40,508 nt of DNA from SAR202 cluster bacterium Io17-Chloro-G7 (GTDB taxonomy: Bacteria > Chloroflexota > Dehalococcoidia > UBA3495). The stretch's first letter is position 1; the number at the start of each line of letters is the position of its first letter. A program made the position numbers and the translations under genes. Shown here in pieces: positions 32,021-40,025 of the stretch. The stretch lies in the NCBI GenBank assembly GCA_002817055.1, contig MUCU01000069.1, positions 1 to 40,508 on the forward strand, written 5' to 3'. The notes beneath the pieces are model-generated. The model saw only the letters and a program-made list of their open reading frames with translations. It had not been told where the DNA came from and did no database searches.

Positions 32021-32973
32021 TGCTTCCAATTTGGAGGCCTCCAGCCCCGCACAATTGCGTCGCTCATCCGGCACACGCTTCGCATCTCCTTCACGTCGTG
32101 AACCCGGACGATGTCCGCGCCACTCGCAATCGCCAATGCCACGGTTGCTGCGGTGCCTTGAATCAACGGCTCAAAAGATTTCCCAACTGAATTGCTGGGC
32201 GCCGAGTGAGCTCCTGCATGGTCGGTCGGCAGGTCCAGAGTCAAACGGATGGTGGATTTGCGGGAAGTTCCTACCAGCAGGGGGTAACCCAATCCCTTGA
32301 ATTCTTCCAATCGATGGAGTATTTCCAGGTTGTGATCTGGGGTTTTGCCGAATCCGATGCCAGGGTCAAGGATGATGTCGCCGTCCGACACGCCGGCTTT
32401 GTTGGCCAGTGCCACGCTCTGGGATAGGCTAGCGAAAATATCAGGCAGCAAATCTTCGTAATCGCGGGTTTTCTGATTGTGCATGATTATCAGCGAGACC
32501 CCCCACTGTGCCGCCACGTCTGCCAATTCCGGGTCCGCCTTCAAGCCCCACACGTCGTTGATTATCACCGCTCCAGCCTGGACGGCCCGACGGGCAACCG
32601 GGGCTTTGTAGGTGTCCACGCTAATGGGGATGGACACCCGGTTGGCGATTGCCTCCAGGGCAGGTAGCAGACGGCCCAATTCTTCTTCCGCAGTGATTGG
32701 CACGGAGGTGGGCCGGGTGGACTCGGCGCCTAAGTCGAGAAAATCCGCTCCTTCGTCTTGAAAGCGAAGGGCTTGGTCCAATGCCGCATCTACGTCGGAA
32801 GCCAAACCGTCGCCCGAAAATGAGTCGGGGGTGAGATTGATGATCCCCATAACGTAGGTGCGTTTCCCCCATACCAAGGGCTCGCCGTTGGCAACCTTGA
32901 TGCCGGCAAGGCCGATTACAGGGGCTGTTCCCCTAGAGTTGCGGCCTTTACTAACAATTGGATTCTCCGTCAA
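32017..32973 (-). CDS. folP: Dihydropteroate synthase
   Basis: It joins p-aminobenzoate to the pterin pyrophosphate made by FolK. Signatures: MGIINLTPDSFSGDG, GADFLDLGAESTRP, SVDTYKAPVARRAVQAGAVI, INDVWG, LDPGIGFGKTPDHN and VGTSRKSTI. The frame is open further upstream, but those residues (MARRRGKWKGCRS) lie inside the preceding gene. The TTG at 32973 forms a TTGA overlap with that gene's stop and has GAGG eight bases upstream, giving 318 aa. Conserved sequence starts about 35 residues later. It overlaps folK by GTGA. Confidence 0.95.
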   Translation of the reverse strand: MTENPIVSKGRNSRGTAPVIGLAGIKVANGEPLVWGKRTYVMGIINLTPDSFSGDGLASDVDAALDQALRFQDEGADFLDLGAESTRPTSVPITAEEELGRLLPALEAIANRVSIPISVDTYKAPVARRAVQAGAVIINDVWGLKADPELADVAAQWGVSLIIMHNQKTRDYEDLLPDIFASLSQSVALANKAGVSDGDIILDPGIGFGKTPDHNLEILHRLEEFKGLGYPLLVGTSRKSTIRLTLDLPTDHAGAHSAPSNSVGKSFEPLIQGTAATVALAIASGADIVRVHDVKEMRSVCRMSDAIVRGWRPPNWKQ

Positions 32974-33806
32974 TGGTTTCGCCTCGTCGCCTCCGATTTT
33001 ACCTTGATTATCTCGTCGAACCAAGTCCCCGGAATCCAATTCCACGGATCGGCAACCCTTCCATTTACCACGGCGTCGTGCCATTTCCAAGAAGTCATCG
33101 TGTGAAGTTGATCGGCGGATGCCCGTCTGAGGGCATCCCCTCCTCCAGAAAATCCGACGTAAATCTCCCTGGGGCTCTGTTCACATAGCTTGAGGACTGC
33201 TTCCAGAGGTAAGGATTGATCGCATGTTCCCACGGTTGGGCCTATAGAGTCCACCTGTCGCGGCCCCATTCCAATTTTCCTGCGAACGCCAATGCAGGAT
33301 CGGGCACCCGGAGAATCCCCGCAGTACCAGGGTCGTGGTCTCACAACACCCGACGGGAAGCTTTCCCCGCAATCTTCGCAGGTATATTGGAGCGCAGGAG
33401 CTACGGCTGGAAGAGGTCGATCCGGCTGGATGCTATAACCTGTGGGTGATGGCTGATTTGCTATAACAGCGCTAAGGCAGTTTGTGCACATTCGTTTTGC
33501 CGTGTCGTAGTGCTTGGAGCACACGGGATTTTGCTTACACGCCGGGCATTTGTAACTCAGTCTCAGGTTCACTGTCTCTCCAGCGACTTCGCAGTATGAT
33601 ACCGGCTCTGGAAGCACAGGGCCTTGAACAGTGATTATTGATCCGTCACCGATAATATTGAATTTGTTGCTGGGGTTTATTGCTGCCGCAGGCGAATCGA
33701 TGGGCTGATGTGGCGCGGGCGAGGGTTCGCCGGCAAGATATTCGCCGCAGGAATCGCACCAATTTTGCGGTGGCGTGTACTCCGTTCCGCACTTGCAGAC
33801 ACTCAT
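32970..33806 (-). CDS. Multi-zinc-ribbon protein of unknown function
   Basis: The 278 aa product is unrecognised as a whole. It begins with a zinc ribbon (MSVCKCGTEYTPPQNWCDSC), then a Pro-rich linker, a strand-rich part (IIGDGSIITVQGPVLPEPVS), a second cluster (YKCPACKQNPVCSKHYDTA, RMCTNC) and a third (YTCEDCGESFPSG). The last 60 residues (IYVGFSGGGDALRRASADQL, WNWIPGTWFDEI) are globular and unassigned. GGGGGGA seven bases before the ATG at 33806 sets the start; the frame runs further upstream without support. Its stop overlaps the folP start (TTGA), so it is first in the folate operon. It may be a regulator or assembly factor, but this is guesswork. Confidence 0.75.
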   Translation of the reverse strand: MSVCKCGTEYTPPQNWCDSCGEYLAGEPSPAPHQPIDSPAAAINPSNKFNIIGDGSIITVQGPVLPEPVSYCEVAGETVNLRLSYKCPACKQNPVCSKHYDTAKRMCTNCLSAVIANQPSPTGYSIQPDRPLPAVAPALQYTCEDCGESFPSGVVRPRPWYCGDSPGARSCIGVRRKIGMGPRQVDSIGPTVGTCDQSLPLEAVLKLCEQSPREIYVGFSGGGDALRRASADQLHTMTSWKWHDAVVNGRVADPWNWIPGTWFDEIIKVKSEATRRNH

Positions 33807-34160
33807 GTTCAAATCCCCCCAATTGCTAATCAATCCATGACTAAACTCGCCAATGGGGCATGCGTCTTGGTAGGCTGGCAAGGTGATCATTCGATGTTCC
33901 AGTGGTGGTAGCGCCGATGGAGATACTAGGCCAATTCTATCACTCTCGCCCTGCCTTGCACCGGATATACCCGTCTGCTAGGATGAAGCTCACCCTCAGC
34001 TTTTAACTTCGCTAAGTCTGTGGCATGAGCGTAACTTTGAGTGACTGGCTTTCGATTGACCCCCAAGTTTAGGTGCCCCCCAAGTTTAGGCAATAACCGA
34101 GCCTCCCGGACCCCAAGGTAATATTTTGATCGATTCCCCTAAGTAACTCGGGAGCATGCA
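33807..34160. other. Divergent spacer: zinc-ribbon protein / carboxylase
   Basis: The 354 bases hold no recognised gene. A perfect 14 bp direct repeat lies at 34060-34090. TAATAT near 34122 could be a -10 for the carboxylase, but no -35 fits. Confidence 0.5.
34060..34090. repeat. Perfect 14 bp direct repeat, period 17
   Basis: CCCCCAAGTTTAGG occurs at 34060-34073 and again at 34077-34090. It lies 70-100 bases upstream of the carboxylase start. Two identical sites 17 bases apart could bind a regulator on nearly the same face of the helix. Confidence 0.7.
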
Positions 34161-35726
34161 GTGACTGCGGAAAAAAGAACGATAGATCAAAAACTCGAAT
34201 CACTGGAAAAACTGCGCCTGCAGTCCCAAAAAGGCGGCGGTCAACAGCGCATTGACGCACAGCACAGCCGGGGGAAGCTCACTGCCAGGGAACGGCTGGC
34301 GCTGCTCATGGATGAAGGGACCTTTGAGGAGCTAGACAGCTTCGTCACCCATCGGGCCACCGATTTTGGTCTGGCGGATAGAACATTTTTAGGAGACGCG
34401 GTGGCAACCGGTCATGGCAAGGTTGAGGGCCGGCAAATCTTCGCTTTTTCCCAAGACTTCACTGTTTTCGGAGGATCCTTATCAGAGGTTGTGAGCCAGA
34501 AAATTTGCAAGGTTATGGACTTGGCCTCCAAGACAGGGTGCCCAGTGGTGGGCATTAACGATTCAGGGGGCGCCCGTATCCAGGAGGGCGCCTTGAGCCT
34601 GGCTGCTTACGGCGACATCTTCCTCAGAAACACAATGTACTCCGGCGTGGTGCCGCAAATCTCGGTTATCCTAGGCCCGTCGGCGGGCGGAGCAGTCTAC
34701 TCGCCAGCGATAACCGACTTCGTTTTCATGGTGAAAGAACTGGGTCAGATGTACATTACCGGTCCCGACGTTATCAAGGCAGTAACCGGGGAGGAAGTGA
34801 GCCACGAGCAACTGGGCGGAGCGGCGACCCATGCCACTAGAAGCGGCGTCGCCCACTTCATTTACGACACCGAAGAAGAGTGCTTGTCGGAGGTACGACA
34901 TCTGCTCAGCTTCCTGCCTTCCAACAACTTGGAAGACACGCCTTTGGTGGCCAACCGCGTGGGCTCTTCGATGAATGACCCGGACCTAAGGTACTTGATC
35001 CCCGATGATGCCAACCGTGCCTACGACGTTCGGGATATTATCTATCGGTTAGTTGATGACGAAGAGTTCTTGGAGGTCCACCACAACTTCGCCCCAAACG
35101 TGGTGATTGGATTTGGCCGGATGGATGGCCGTGCCGTGGGGTTAGTCGGCAACCAGCCAGCCCATTTGGCAGGGGTGTTGGACATTGATGCGTCCAACAA
35201 AGCCGCTCGATTTGTCCGTTTTTGCGATTGCTTCAATATTCCCTTGGTGACTCTGGTGGATGTCCCTGGGTTTATGCCTGGGGTTGAACAAGAGTATGGG
35301 GGGATCATCCGCCATGGGGCGAAGCTAATATTCGCCTACGCCGAGGCCACCGTGCCCAAAGTCGCGGTCATAACACGCAAGGCATACGGCGGGGCCTATA
35401 TCGTCATGAGTAGCAAGCACCTGCGTTCCGACATCAACCTAGTATGGCCGTCAGCAGAGATCGCTGTCATGGGAGCGGAGGGTGCGGTTAACATAATATA
35501 TAGGGAAGATATTTCCAAATCCGAGAACCCGGATCGGCGAAGGAAAGAACTAGTCGCCGACTACCAAGAGAAATTCACCAATCCGTACGTCGCAGCCAAG
35601 TACGGTTTCGTGGACGATGTTATCGACCCAGCGGACACCCGCTTGCGTATAGTCAAAGCTCTGGAAATGCTGCAAAACAAGCGAGATACCCTGCCAGCCA
35701 AGAAGCACGGGAACATACCCCTTTAA
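34161..35726 (+). CDS. Acyl-CoA carboxylase, carboxyltransferase (beta) subunit
   Basis: The 521 aa protein is a propionyl/acetyl-CoA carboxylase beta-type subunit, moving CO2 from biotin to an acyl-CoA. N-terminal: GGGQQRIDAQHSRGKLTARE and RLALLMDEGTFEELD. Oxyanion segments GINDSGGARIQEGALSLAAY and PSAGGAVYSPAITDF; second half VDVPGFMPGVEQEYGGIIRH, TRKAYGGAYIVMSS and MGAEGAVNII. Both CoA and biotin halves are complete. No biotin carboxylase or carrier gene is nearby, so the partner lies elsewhere; a decarboxylase role is possible. The GTG start has GGGAG six bases upstream. Confidence 0.95.
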   Translation: MTAEKRTIDQKLESLEKLRLQSQKGGGQQRIDAQHSRGKLTARERLALLMDEGTFEELDSFVTHRATDFGLADRTFLGDAVATGHGKVEGRQIFAFSQDFTVFGGSLSEVVSQKICKVMDLASKTGCPVVGINDSGGARIQEGALSLAAYGDIFLRNTMYSGVVPQISVILGPSAGGAVYSPAITDFVFMVKELGQMYITGPDVIKAVTGEEVSHEQLGGAATHATRSGVAHFIYDTEEECLSEVRHLLSFLPSNNLEDTPLVANRVGSSMNDPDLRYLIPDDANRAYDVRDIIYRLVDDEEFLEVHHNFAPNVVIGFGRMDGRAVGLVGNQPAHLAGVLDIDASNKAARFVRFCDCFNIPLVTLVDVPGFMPGVEQEYGGIIRHGAKLIFAYAEATVPKVAVITRKAYGGAYIVMSSKHLRSDINLVWPSAEIAVMGAEGAVNIIYREDISKSENPDRRRKELVADYQEKFTNPYVAAKYGFVDDVIDPADTRLRIVKALEMLQNKRDTLPAKKHGNIPL

Positions 35727-35750
35727 GATTACCGGTTTAAGACTACCGGC
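35723..35750. repeat. 14 bp tandem repeat across the carboxylase stop
   Basis: TTTAAGATTACCGG (35723-35736) and TTTAAGACTACCGG (35737-35750) differ by one base. The first copy contains the TAA stop codon. Such high identity suggests a recent duplication. Confidence 0.75.
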
Positions 35751-35843
35751 ATTAGATCATAACTGGTCCCGAACCAGAGACTTAATCGTTAAGTTCCGGG
35801 TGGCCGGACGCTGATTGCAGAAAGATAAACAGGAGCGAAATTA

Positions 35844-36845
35844 ATGAAATTTGGCGTTTTCTACCAACTGCCTTGCGGGGAGGGACAAACGGTTTCCGCC
35901 CGCTACGACGACACCATAGCCCAAGCTCGATTGGCTGATGAGTTGGGCTTTGATAACGTGTGGCTGGCCGAGCTCCATTTCAACGGCCGGTTCTCCGTTA
36001 TGCCTGCTCCATTGATGATTGGCGCAGCCATCGCCGCCACTACCAAAAAGATCAAGATAGGCACAGCGGTCAACCTCGTGCCATTGCATCACCCCATCCG
36101 CCTGGCCGAGGAAACCGCTACCCTGGACATTTTGTCTCATGGCCGGGCCGTCTTCGGCATTGGCCGTGGATCCAATCCCAGGCATTTCGATGGTTTCGGC
36201 GTGGACATGGAGGGAGGCAGGAACAGTTTTCGAGAAGCGGTTGACTTAATTCTCCAAGCGTGGACCAACGATGAGGTCAATTTCAAAGGAGAGCACTTCA
36301 ACGTCGAAGGCGTGCGTGTAGAGCCCAAACCACAACAGAAACCCCATCCGCCGGTCTATGTGGCGACCAATAGTCCCGATACCTTTGGAATGGTGGGGGA
36401 AATGGGCCATAGCGTCCTGCTGGCCCCCATGATCTCGACCATTGAGGGCGCTCAGGCAGGGCTTAAGGAATTTCGCCGCAACTTGATCGACGGCGCGCCG
36501 GGAGGGAAGGTGAACGTCAACGTGCCCACCTTCGTCGCCGAAACCCGCAAGAAAGCCTTAGCCGGGTTTGAAGGGAGCATCGACAACTACTTGGGCACGC
36601 TCCGGGCAACCAGCCACGGTCGGGGCATGGAGCGGGCCAACATGCTCAACTACGGGCTTGTTGACGCGGATTTTGCTGCCATCGGCGACCCCGAAGGGTG
36701 TGCCGATAGGCTGCGGCAGATTCAGCAGATGTACGATGCTGACGAGTTCATGTGCTGGTTCAACACAGGCGGAATGGTGTCACAAGAAGAGGTATCCAAG
36801 TCCATGCGCCTGTTTGCGGAGAAGGTCATACCCCAGTTTAGCTAA
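35844..36845 (+). CDS. LLM-class flavin-dependent oxidoreductase (paralogue 1)
   Basis: A 333 aa luciferase-like monooxygenase. MKFGVFYQLPCGEGQTVSAR, DELGFDNVWLAELHFNGRFS, TKKIKIGTAVNLVPLHHPIR, LAEETATLDILSHGRAVFGI and GRGSNPRHFDGFG define the barrel and flavin site; AELHF and LHHPIR are typical of alkanal/alkane-type members. It is closely related to the next gene. AGGAG eight bases before the ATG fixes the start. It lies 117 bases after the carboxylase gene, perhaps in one transcript. The substrate is unknown; such enzymes in marine Chloroflexota are thought to oxidise recalcitrant organic matter. Confidence 0.92.
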   Translation: MKFGVFYQLPCGEGQTVSARYDDTIAQARLADELGFDNVWLAELHFNGRFSVMPAPLMIGAAIAATTKKIKIGTAVNLVPLHHPIRLAEETATLDILSHGRAVFGIGRGSNPRHFDGFGVDMEGGRNSFREAVDLILQAWTNDEVNFKGEHFNVEGVRVEPKPQQKPHPPVYVATNSPDTFGMVGEMGHSVLLAPMISTIEGAQAGLKEFRRNLIDGAPGGKVNVNVPTFVAETRKKALAGFEGSIDNYLGTLRATSHGRGMERANMLNYGLVDADFAAIGDPEGCADRLRQIQQMYDADEFMCWFNTGGMVSQEEVSKSMRLFAEKVIPQFS

Positions 36846-36945
36846 AGCAAGTCCTCGATATTCAGCCAGCGGCTGGTCGCCGGACCCCCAGTAGGGACTC
36901 CCTTGGGAATTGAGACACAAAATTTAGGCAGCAAGCTTTGCCCAG

Positions 36946-36984
36946 GGATTTAGACACAGGATTTAGACTGAGGAATTAGACAGG
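36946..36984. repeat. Three 13 bp tandem repeats upstream of the second LLM paralogue
   Basis: GGATTTAGACACA (36946-36958), GGATTTAGACTGA (36959-36971) and GGAATTAGACAGG (36972-36984) follow each other with no gap. A related GGAATTGAGACACA lies at 36906. The last copy contributes to the Shine-Dalgarno sequence of the gene at 36994. Confidence 0.8.
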
Positions 36985-36993
36985 AGCTTGAGA

Positions 36994-38046
36994 ATGGAAT
37001 TCGGAGTCTTTTACCAGTTACCTTGTAGCGAAGGCCAGACTCCTCAGCAAAGGTACGCCGACACGATAGCGCAAAGCCAGTTGGCCGATTCATTGGGCTT
37101 CGATGATGTTTGGCTGGCCGAACTCCATTTCCACCCCACATTCTCAATAACCCCTTCCCCTCTTTTGCTTGCCTCAGCCATAGCCCAGACGACGCAGCGC
37201 ATAAGGCTGGGCACAGCCGTGAACCTGATGCCCCTCCACCATCCCATCCGGTTGGCCGAAGAGATTGCCACCCTGGACATTATTTCCGGTGGCCGAGCGG
37301 TGTTCGGCATCGGCAGGGGAATTATCCCCAGTCATTTTGAAGGCTACGGCGTATCTCCGGAGGAAGGCCGTCAACGGTTCGACGAATGCCTGCGATTGAT
37401 TGTCGACGCTTGGACCCAAGATGTTTTGGACTTCCGGGGCGAGTATTATCAAGTCCGAGACGTCGCGCTTGCTCCCAAGCCGCTGCAAAAACCTCACCCT
37501 CCAATCCATGTCGCTGCCACCGGCCCGGACACTTTCGAGCTTGTAGGGTCCATGGGGTACAATCTGCTGGTAGCACCGGTAATCGCCGGAATGCAACCAG
37601 CCATAGATGGCGCCAAGATGTACCGGGAAAAGTTGGCCCAAGGCGGTCACGACCCTGAAAAAGGAAAAGTGACCGTCACGCTGCCAATCTTCGTTAGCGA
37701 AGACCGCCACAAAACCGATGGCATGCTGGAAGGCACGATAAATTCATACATCAAGTCGGCGCAGGCAATGATGATCTCCCCGGCAGCCCACCGCGCCGCA
37801 ATGGTTAACCCCCGTATCGCCCTCGTGCAGGCAGGGATAAGCAAGCTGAATTACGAGCAAGTCTTGAATGACAACACGGTCATCGGCACCCCTGAAGAGT
37901 GTGTGGAACAGCTCAACCAATTCCAAGAGAAATTTGGGGCACAAGAATACTCCGGCTGGTTCAACATTGGCGGCAGGCTGCCCCACGAAATAGTCACCAA
38001 GTCGATGAAACTATTCGCCGAAAAGGTAATGCCCCACTTCCGCTGA
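36994..38046 (+). CDS. LLM-class flavin-dependent oxidoreductase (paralogue 2)
   Basis: A 350 aa paralogue of the preceding gene, with matching blocks: MEFGVFYQLPCSEGQTPQQR, LGFDDVWLAELHFHPTFS, IRLGTAVNLMPLHHPIRLAE and AVFGIGRGIIPSHFEGYG. The C-termini also match (SGWFNIGGRLPHEIVTKSMK, FAEKVMPHFR). This is a tandem gene duplication that has diverged, mainly in the region after residue 200. AGGAG lies seven bases before the ATG at 36994; a TTG six bases earlier is in frame but less likely. The spacer carries three 13 bp repeats that the first paralogue lacks, so regulation may differ. Confidence 0.92.
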   Translation: MEFGVFYQLPCSEGQTPQQRYADTIAQSQLADSLGFDDVWLAELHFHPTFSITPSPLLLASAIAQTTQRIRLGTAVNLMPLHHPIRLAEEIATLDIISGGRAVFGIGRGIIPSHFEGYGVSPEEGRQRFDECLRLIVDAWTQDVLDFRGEYYQVRDVALAPKPLQKPHPPIHVAATGPDTFELVGSMGYNLLVAPVIAGMQPAIDGAKMYREKLAQGGHDPEKGKVTVTLPIFVSEDRHKTDGMLEGTINSYIKSAQAMMISPAAHRAAMVNPRIALVQAGISKLNYEQVLNDNTVIGTPEECVEQLNQFQEKFGAQEYSGWFNIGGRLPHEIVTKSMKLFAEKVMPHFR

Positions 38047-38066
38047 TACTAGCGGTCAGCTTTCAG

Positions 38067-38088
38067 CTGTCACCGATCTGTCACGGGC
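38067..38088. repeat. 11 bp tandem repeat after the second LLM paralogue
   Basis: CTGTCACCGAT (38067-38077) is followed by CTGTCACGGGC (38078-38088), sharing the first seven bases plus one. The 238-base spacer before rarA holds no other clear signal. Confidence 0.35.
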
Positions 38089-38284
38089 GACCCACCGCTG
38101 AACGCCTTGTGGGAGCAGCAGGGCGGGATAGGGAGTCTTTTATCAGCCTCCTTGCCACGAATGCCGGTGTCTCAAACAAACGTAAGCAGGTACCAAGTCC
38201 CAGTGCAGGTGGGCGGAACCATTGGGTTTGCTAACCTGACCGCGTACAAGTTTGTTACAACAGCCTGATAGCTGAGGGCTAACA

Positions 38285-39643
38285 ATGGCCTCAACTCAAT
38301 CGTTATTCGAGCATGAAGGGGAACGCCGGGCCAAGCAGCAAGCGCCACTGGCCGACAGGCTGCGGCCCCGAACATTCGACGAGTTCGTTGGCCAAGAGCA
38401 TATCGTCGGACACGACCGGGTGTTGCGCCGGGCAATCGCAGCGCAAAGGGTGCCTTCGTTTATCTTGTGGGGCCCGCCCGGCAGCGGCAAAACCACCCTG
38501 GCCCGCCTGGTTTCTGGGGTTACCGATTCCCACTTCGAGGCTATCAGCGCCGTCACATCCGGAGTGGCCGACCTCCGCCGCACCGTGTCCGATGCGAAGG
38601 AAAGGCAGGGAATGTATGGCCACAAGACCATCCTGTTCGTCGACGAGATTCATCGGTTCAATAAGTCCCAACAAGATGTCATTCTCCCTCATGTCGAGGA
38701 TGGAACCTTCACGCTCATTGGCGCCACCACGGAAAACCCGTCATTCGAGGTAATCGGCCCCTTACTGTCTCGCTCCCGAGTGTTTACCCTGGAGTTGCTG
38801 AGTCCGGAGCATGTTGAGACCATCATAGGTCGGGCTTTACAGGACCGCGAGCGAGGGATCGCTGATTTGAAGGTAGACCTGGAGGAGTCGGCCCTGAAGT
38901 ATCTGGTAGACATGGCCAACGGCGACGCCAGGACTGCTTTGAACGCCCTGGAAACCGCCGCCTATGCTACCAGTCCGGGTGCGGACGGGCGTAGACGGGT
39001 GGATCTGGAAGCCATCTCCGACGCAATGCAGCGCCGCTCTCCCCGGTACGACAAAGCTGGCGATGGGCACTACGACACCATATCCGCTTTTATCAAGTCG
39101 GTGCGGGGCTCTTCTCCCGACGGTGCGGTCTACTGGTTGGCGCGGATGATAGATGCTGGCGAGGACCCAATGTTTATCGCCCGCCGGTTGGTGGTCTTGG
39201 CCGCCGAGGACATTGGCTTGGCCCAGCCCGAGGCTTTATCAGTGGCCATCGCTGCCCAGCAAGCAGTGCATTTCCTGGGTATGCCCGAAGGCCGCATCCC
39301 TCTGGCGGAAGCCACGGTCTACCTGGCCACCGCTCCCAAAAGCAACTCGGCTTACGCAGCGATTAACAGTGCCTTGGAAGACGCTCGCCAGCACGTAAAC
39401 GAGCCCGTGCCCCTGCACCTGCGGAATGCGGTCACCGGGCTTATGAAGCAGGCCGGGTACGGAGGAGGCTATAAATATGCCCACGATTACGAAGGCCATT
39501 TCGTGGAGCAAGAGTTTTTGCCCCCGTCGTTGAAGGGCCGCCGCTACTACGAACCCACCCAAGAGGGAGCGGAGAAAGAGATGGGCGAGAAGTTGAAAAA
39601 GTGGTGGGGAACCAGGGATCGTGTAATTGACGATAACGGGTAG
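38285..39643 (+). CDS. rarA: Replication-associated recombination protein RarA (MgsA)
   Basis: The 452 aa AAA+ ATPase acts at stalled replication forks, often bound to SSB. PLADRLRPRTFDEFVGQEHI starts the AAA core; Walker A WGPPGSGKTTLARL (63-70), Walker B ILFVDEIHRFNKSQQD, sensor 1 LIGATTENPSFEV and the arginine-finger segment LLSRSRVF follow. The C-terminal MgsA domain holds RSPRYDKAGDGHYDTISAFI, KSVRGSSPDGAVYWLARMI and YKYAHDYEGHFVEQEFLP. Length and all motifs are standard. The ATG lies 238 bases after the LLM gene, so it probably has its own promoter, which I cannot identify. Confidence 0.97.
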   Translation: MASTQSLFEHEGERRAKQQAPLADRLRPRTFDEFVGQEHIVGHDRVLRRAIAAQRVPSFILWGPPGSGKTTLARLVSGVTDSHFEAISAVTSGVADLRRTVSDAKERQGMYGHKTILFVDEIHRFNKSQQDVILPHVEDGTFTLIGATTENPSFEVIGPLLSRSRVFTLELLSPEHVETIIGRALQDRERGIADLKVDLEESALKYLVDMANGDARTALNALETAAYATSPGADGRRRVDLEAISDAMQRRSPRYDKAGDGHYDTISAFIKSVRGSSPDGAVYWLARMIDAGEDPMFIARRLVVLAAEDIGLAQPEALSVAIAAQQAVHFLGMPEGRIPLAEATVYLATAPKSNSAYAAINSALEDARQHVNEPVPLHLRNAVTGLMKQAGYGGGYKYAHDYEGHFVEQEFLPPSLKGRRYYEPTQEGAEKEMGEKLKKWWGTRDRVIDDNG

Positions 39644-39667
39644 GGGATTTTGTCAGGCTAGACTCAT

Positions 39668-39982
39668 GTGAGATTAGGCTTATGCGTCTCAGCTGACGCC
39701 AACCCTCCGGTGCTTTCGCCCGATGAAGTGGACTATCAGGACACCATCGACCAGGTATTCGGTGTGTCGATCAACGGCGAACACCGGGCGTATCCGCTAC
39801 GCATATTAATTCTTCACGAGATGGCCAACGACGTTTTGCGAGGCGTGTCCTTTTCTCTTGCCTTTTGACCCCTCTGAGGCTCTGGAATCGTGTATTCCAC
39901 CGAGGTGAGTGGAGAAGTCTTCCTGTTTGGGTCTTCGGGTTGGCTCTAAAGTAGAGCCGTGCAGATCGAGAGGTTTTCCTGA
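39668..39982 (+). pseudogene. DUF3179 remnant with in-frame stops
   Basis: The first 66 codons (39668-39868) read PPVLSPDEVDYQDTIDQVFG and VSINGEHRAYPLRILILHEM, then ANDVLRGVSFSLAF; this is the start of a DUF3179 domain. The same frame continues after a TGA with PL, a second TGA, then GSGIVYSTEVSGEVFLFGSS and GWL before TAA (39947). Intact DUF3179 proteins read YCPLCGSG here, so both TGAs (39866-39868, 39875-39877) stand at conserved Cys. The usual N-terminal region and about 200 C-terminal residues are missing, so it is most likely a decayed gene. Function of the family is unknown; members are often exported. Confidence 0.8.
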
Positions 39983-40025
39983 TCAAATGCGTAAGGGCTG
40001 AGTTTCGCCAAACACTTAAGCGCCT

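Noticed and set aside
33807..33890. Longer start of the zinc-ribbon protein at 33890
   Set aside because: The ATG at 33806 has a strong ribosome site and the first zinc ribbon begins right after it.
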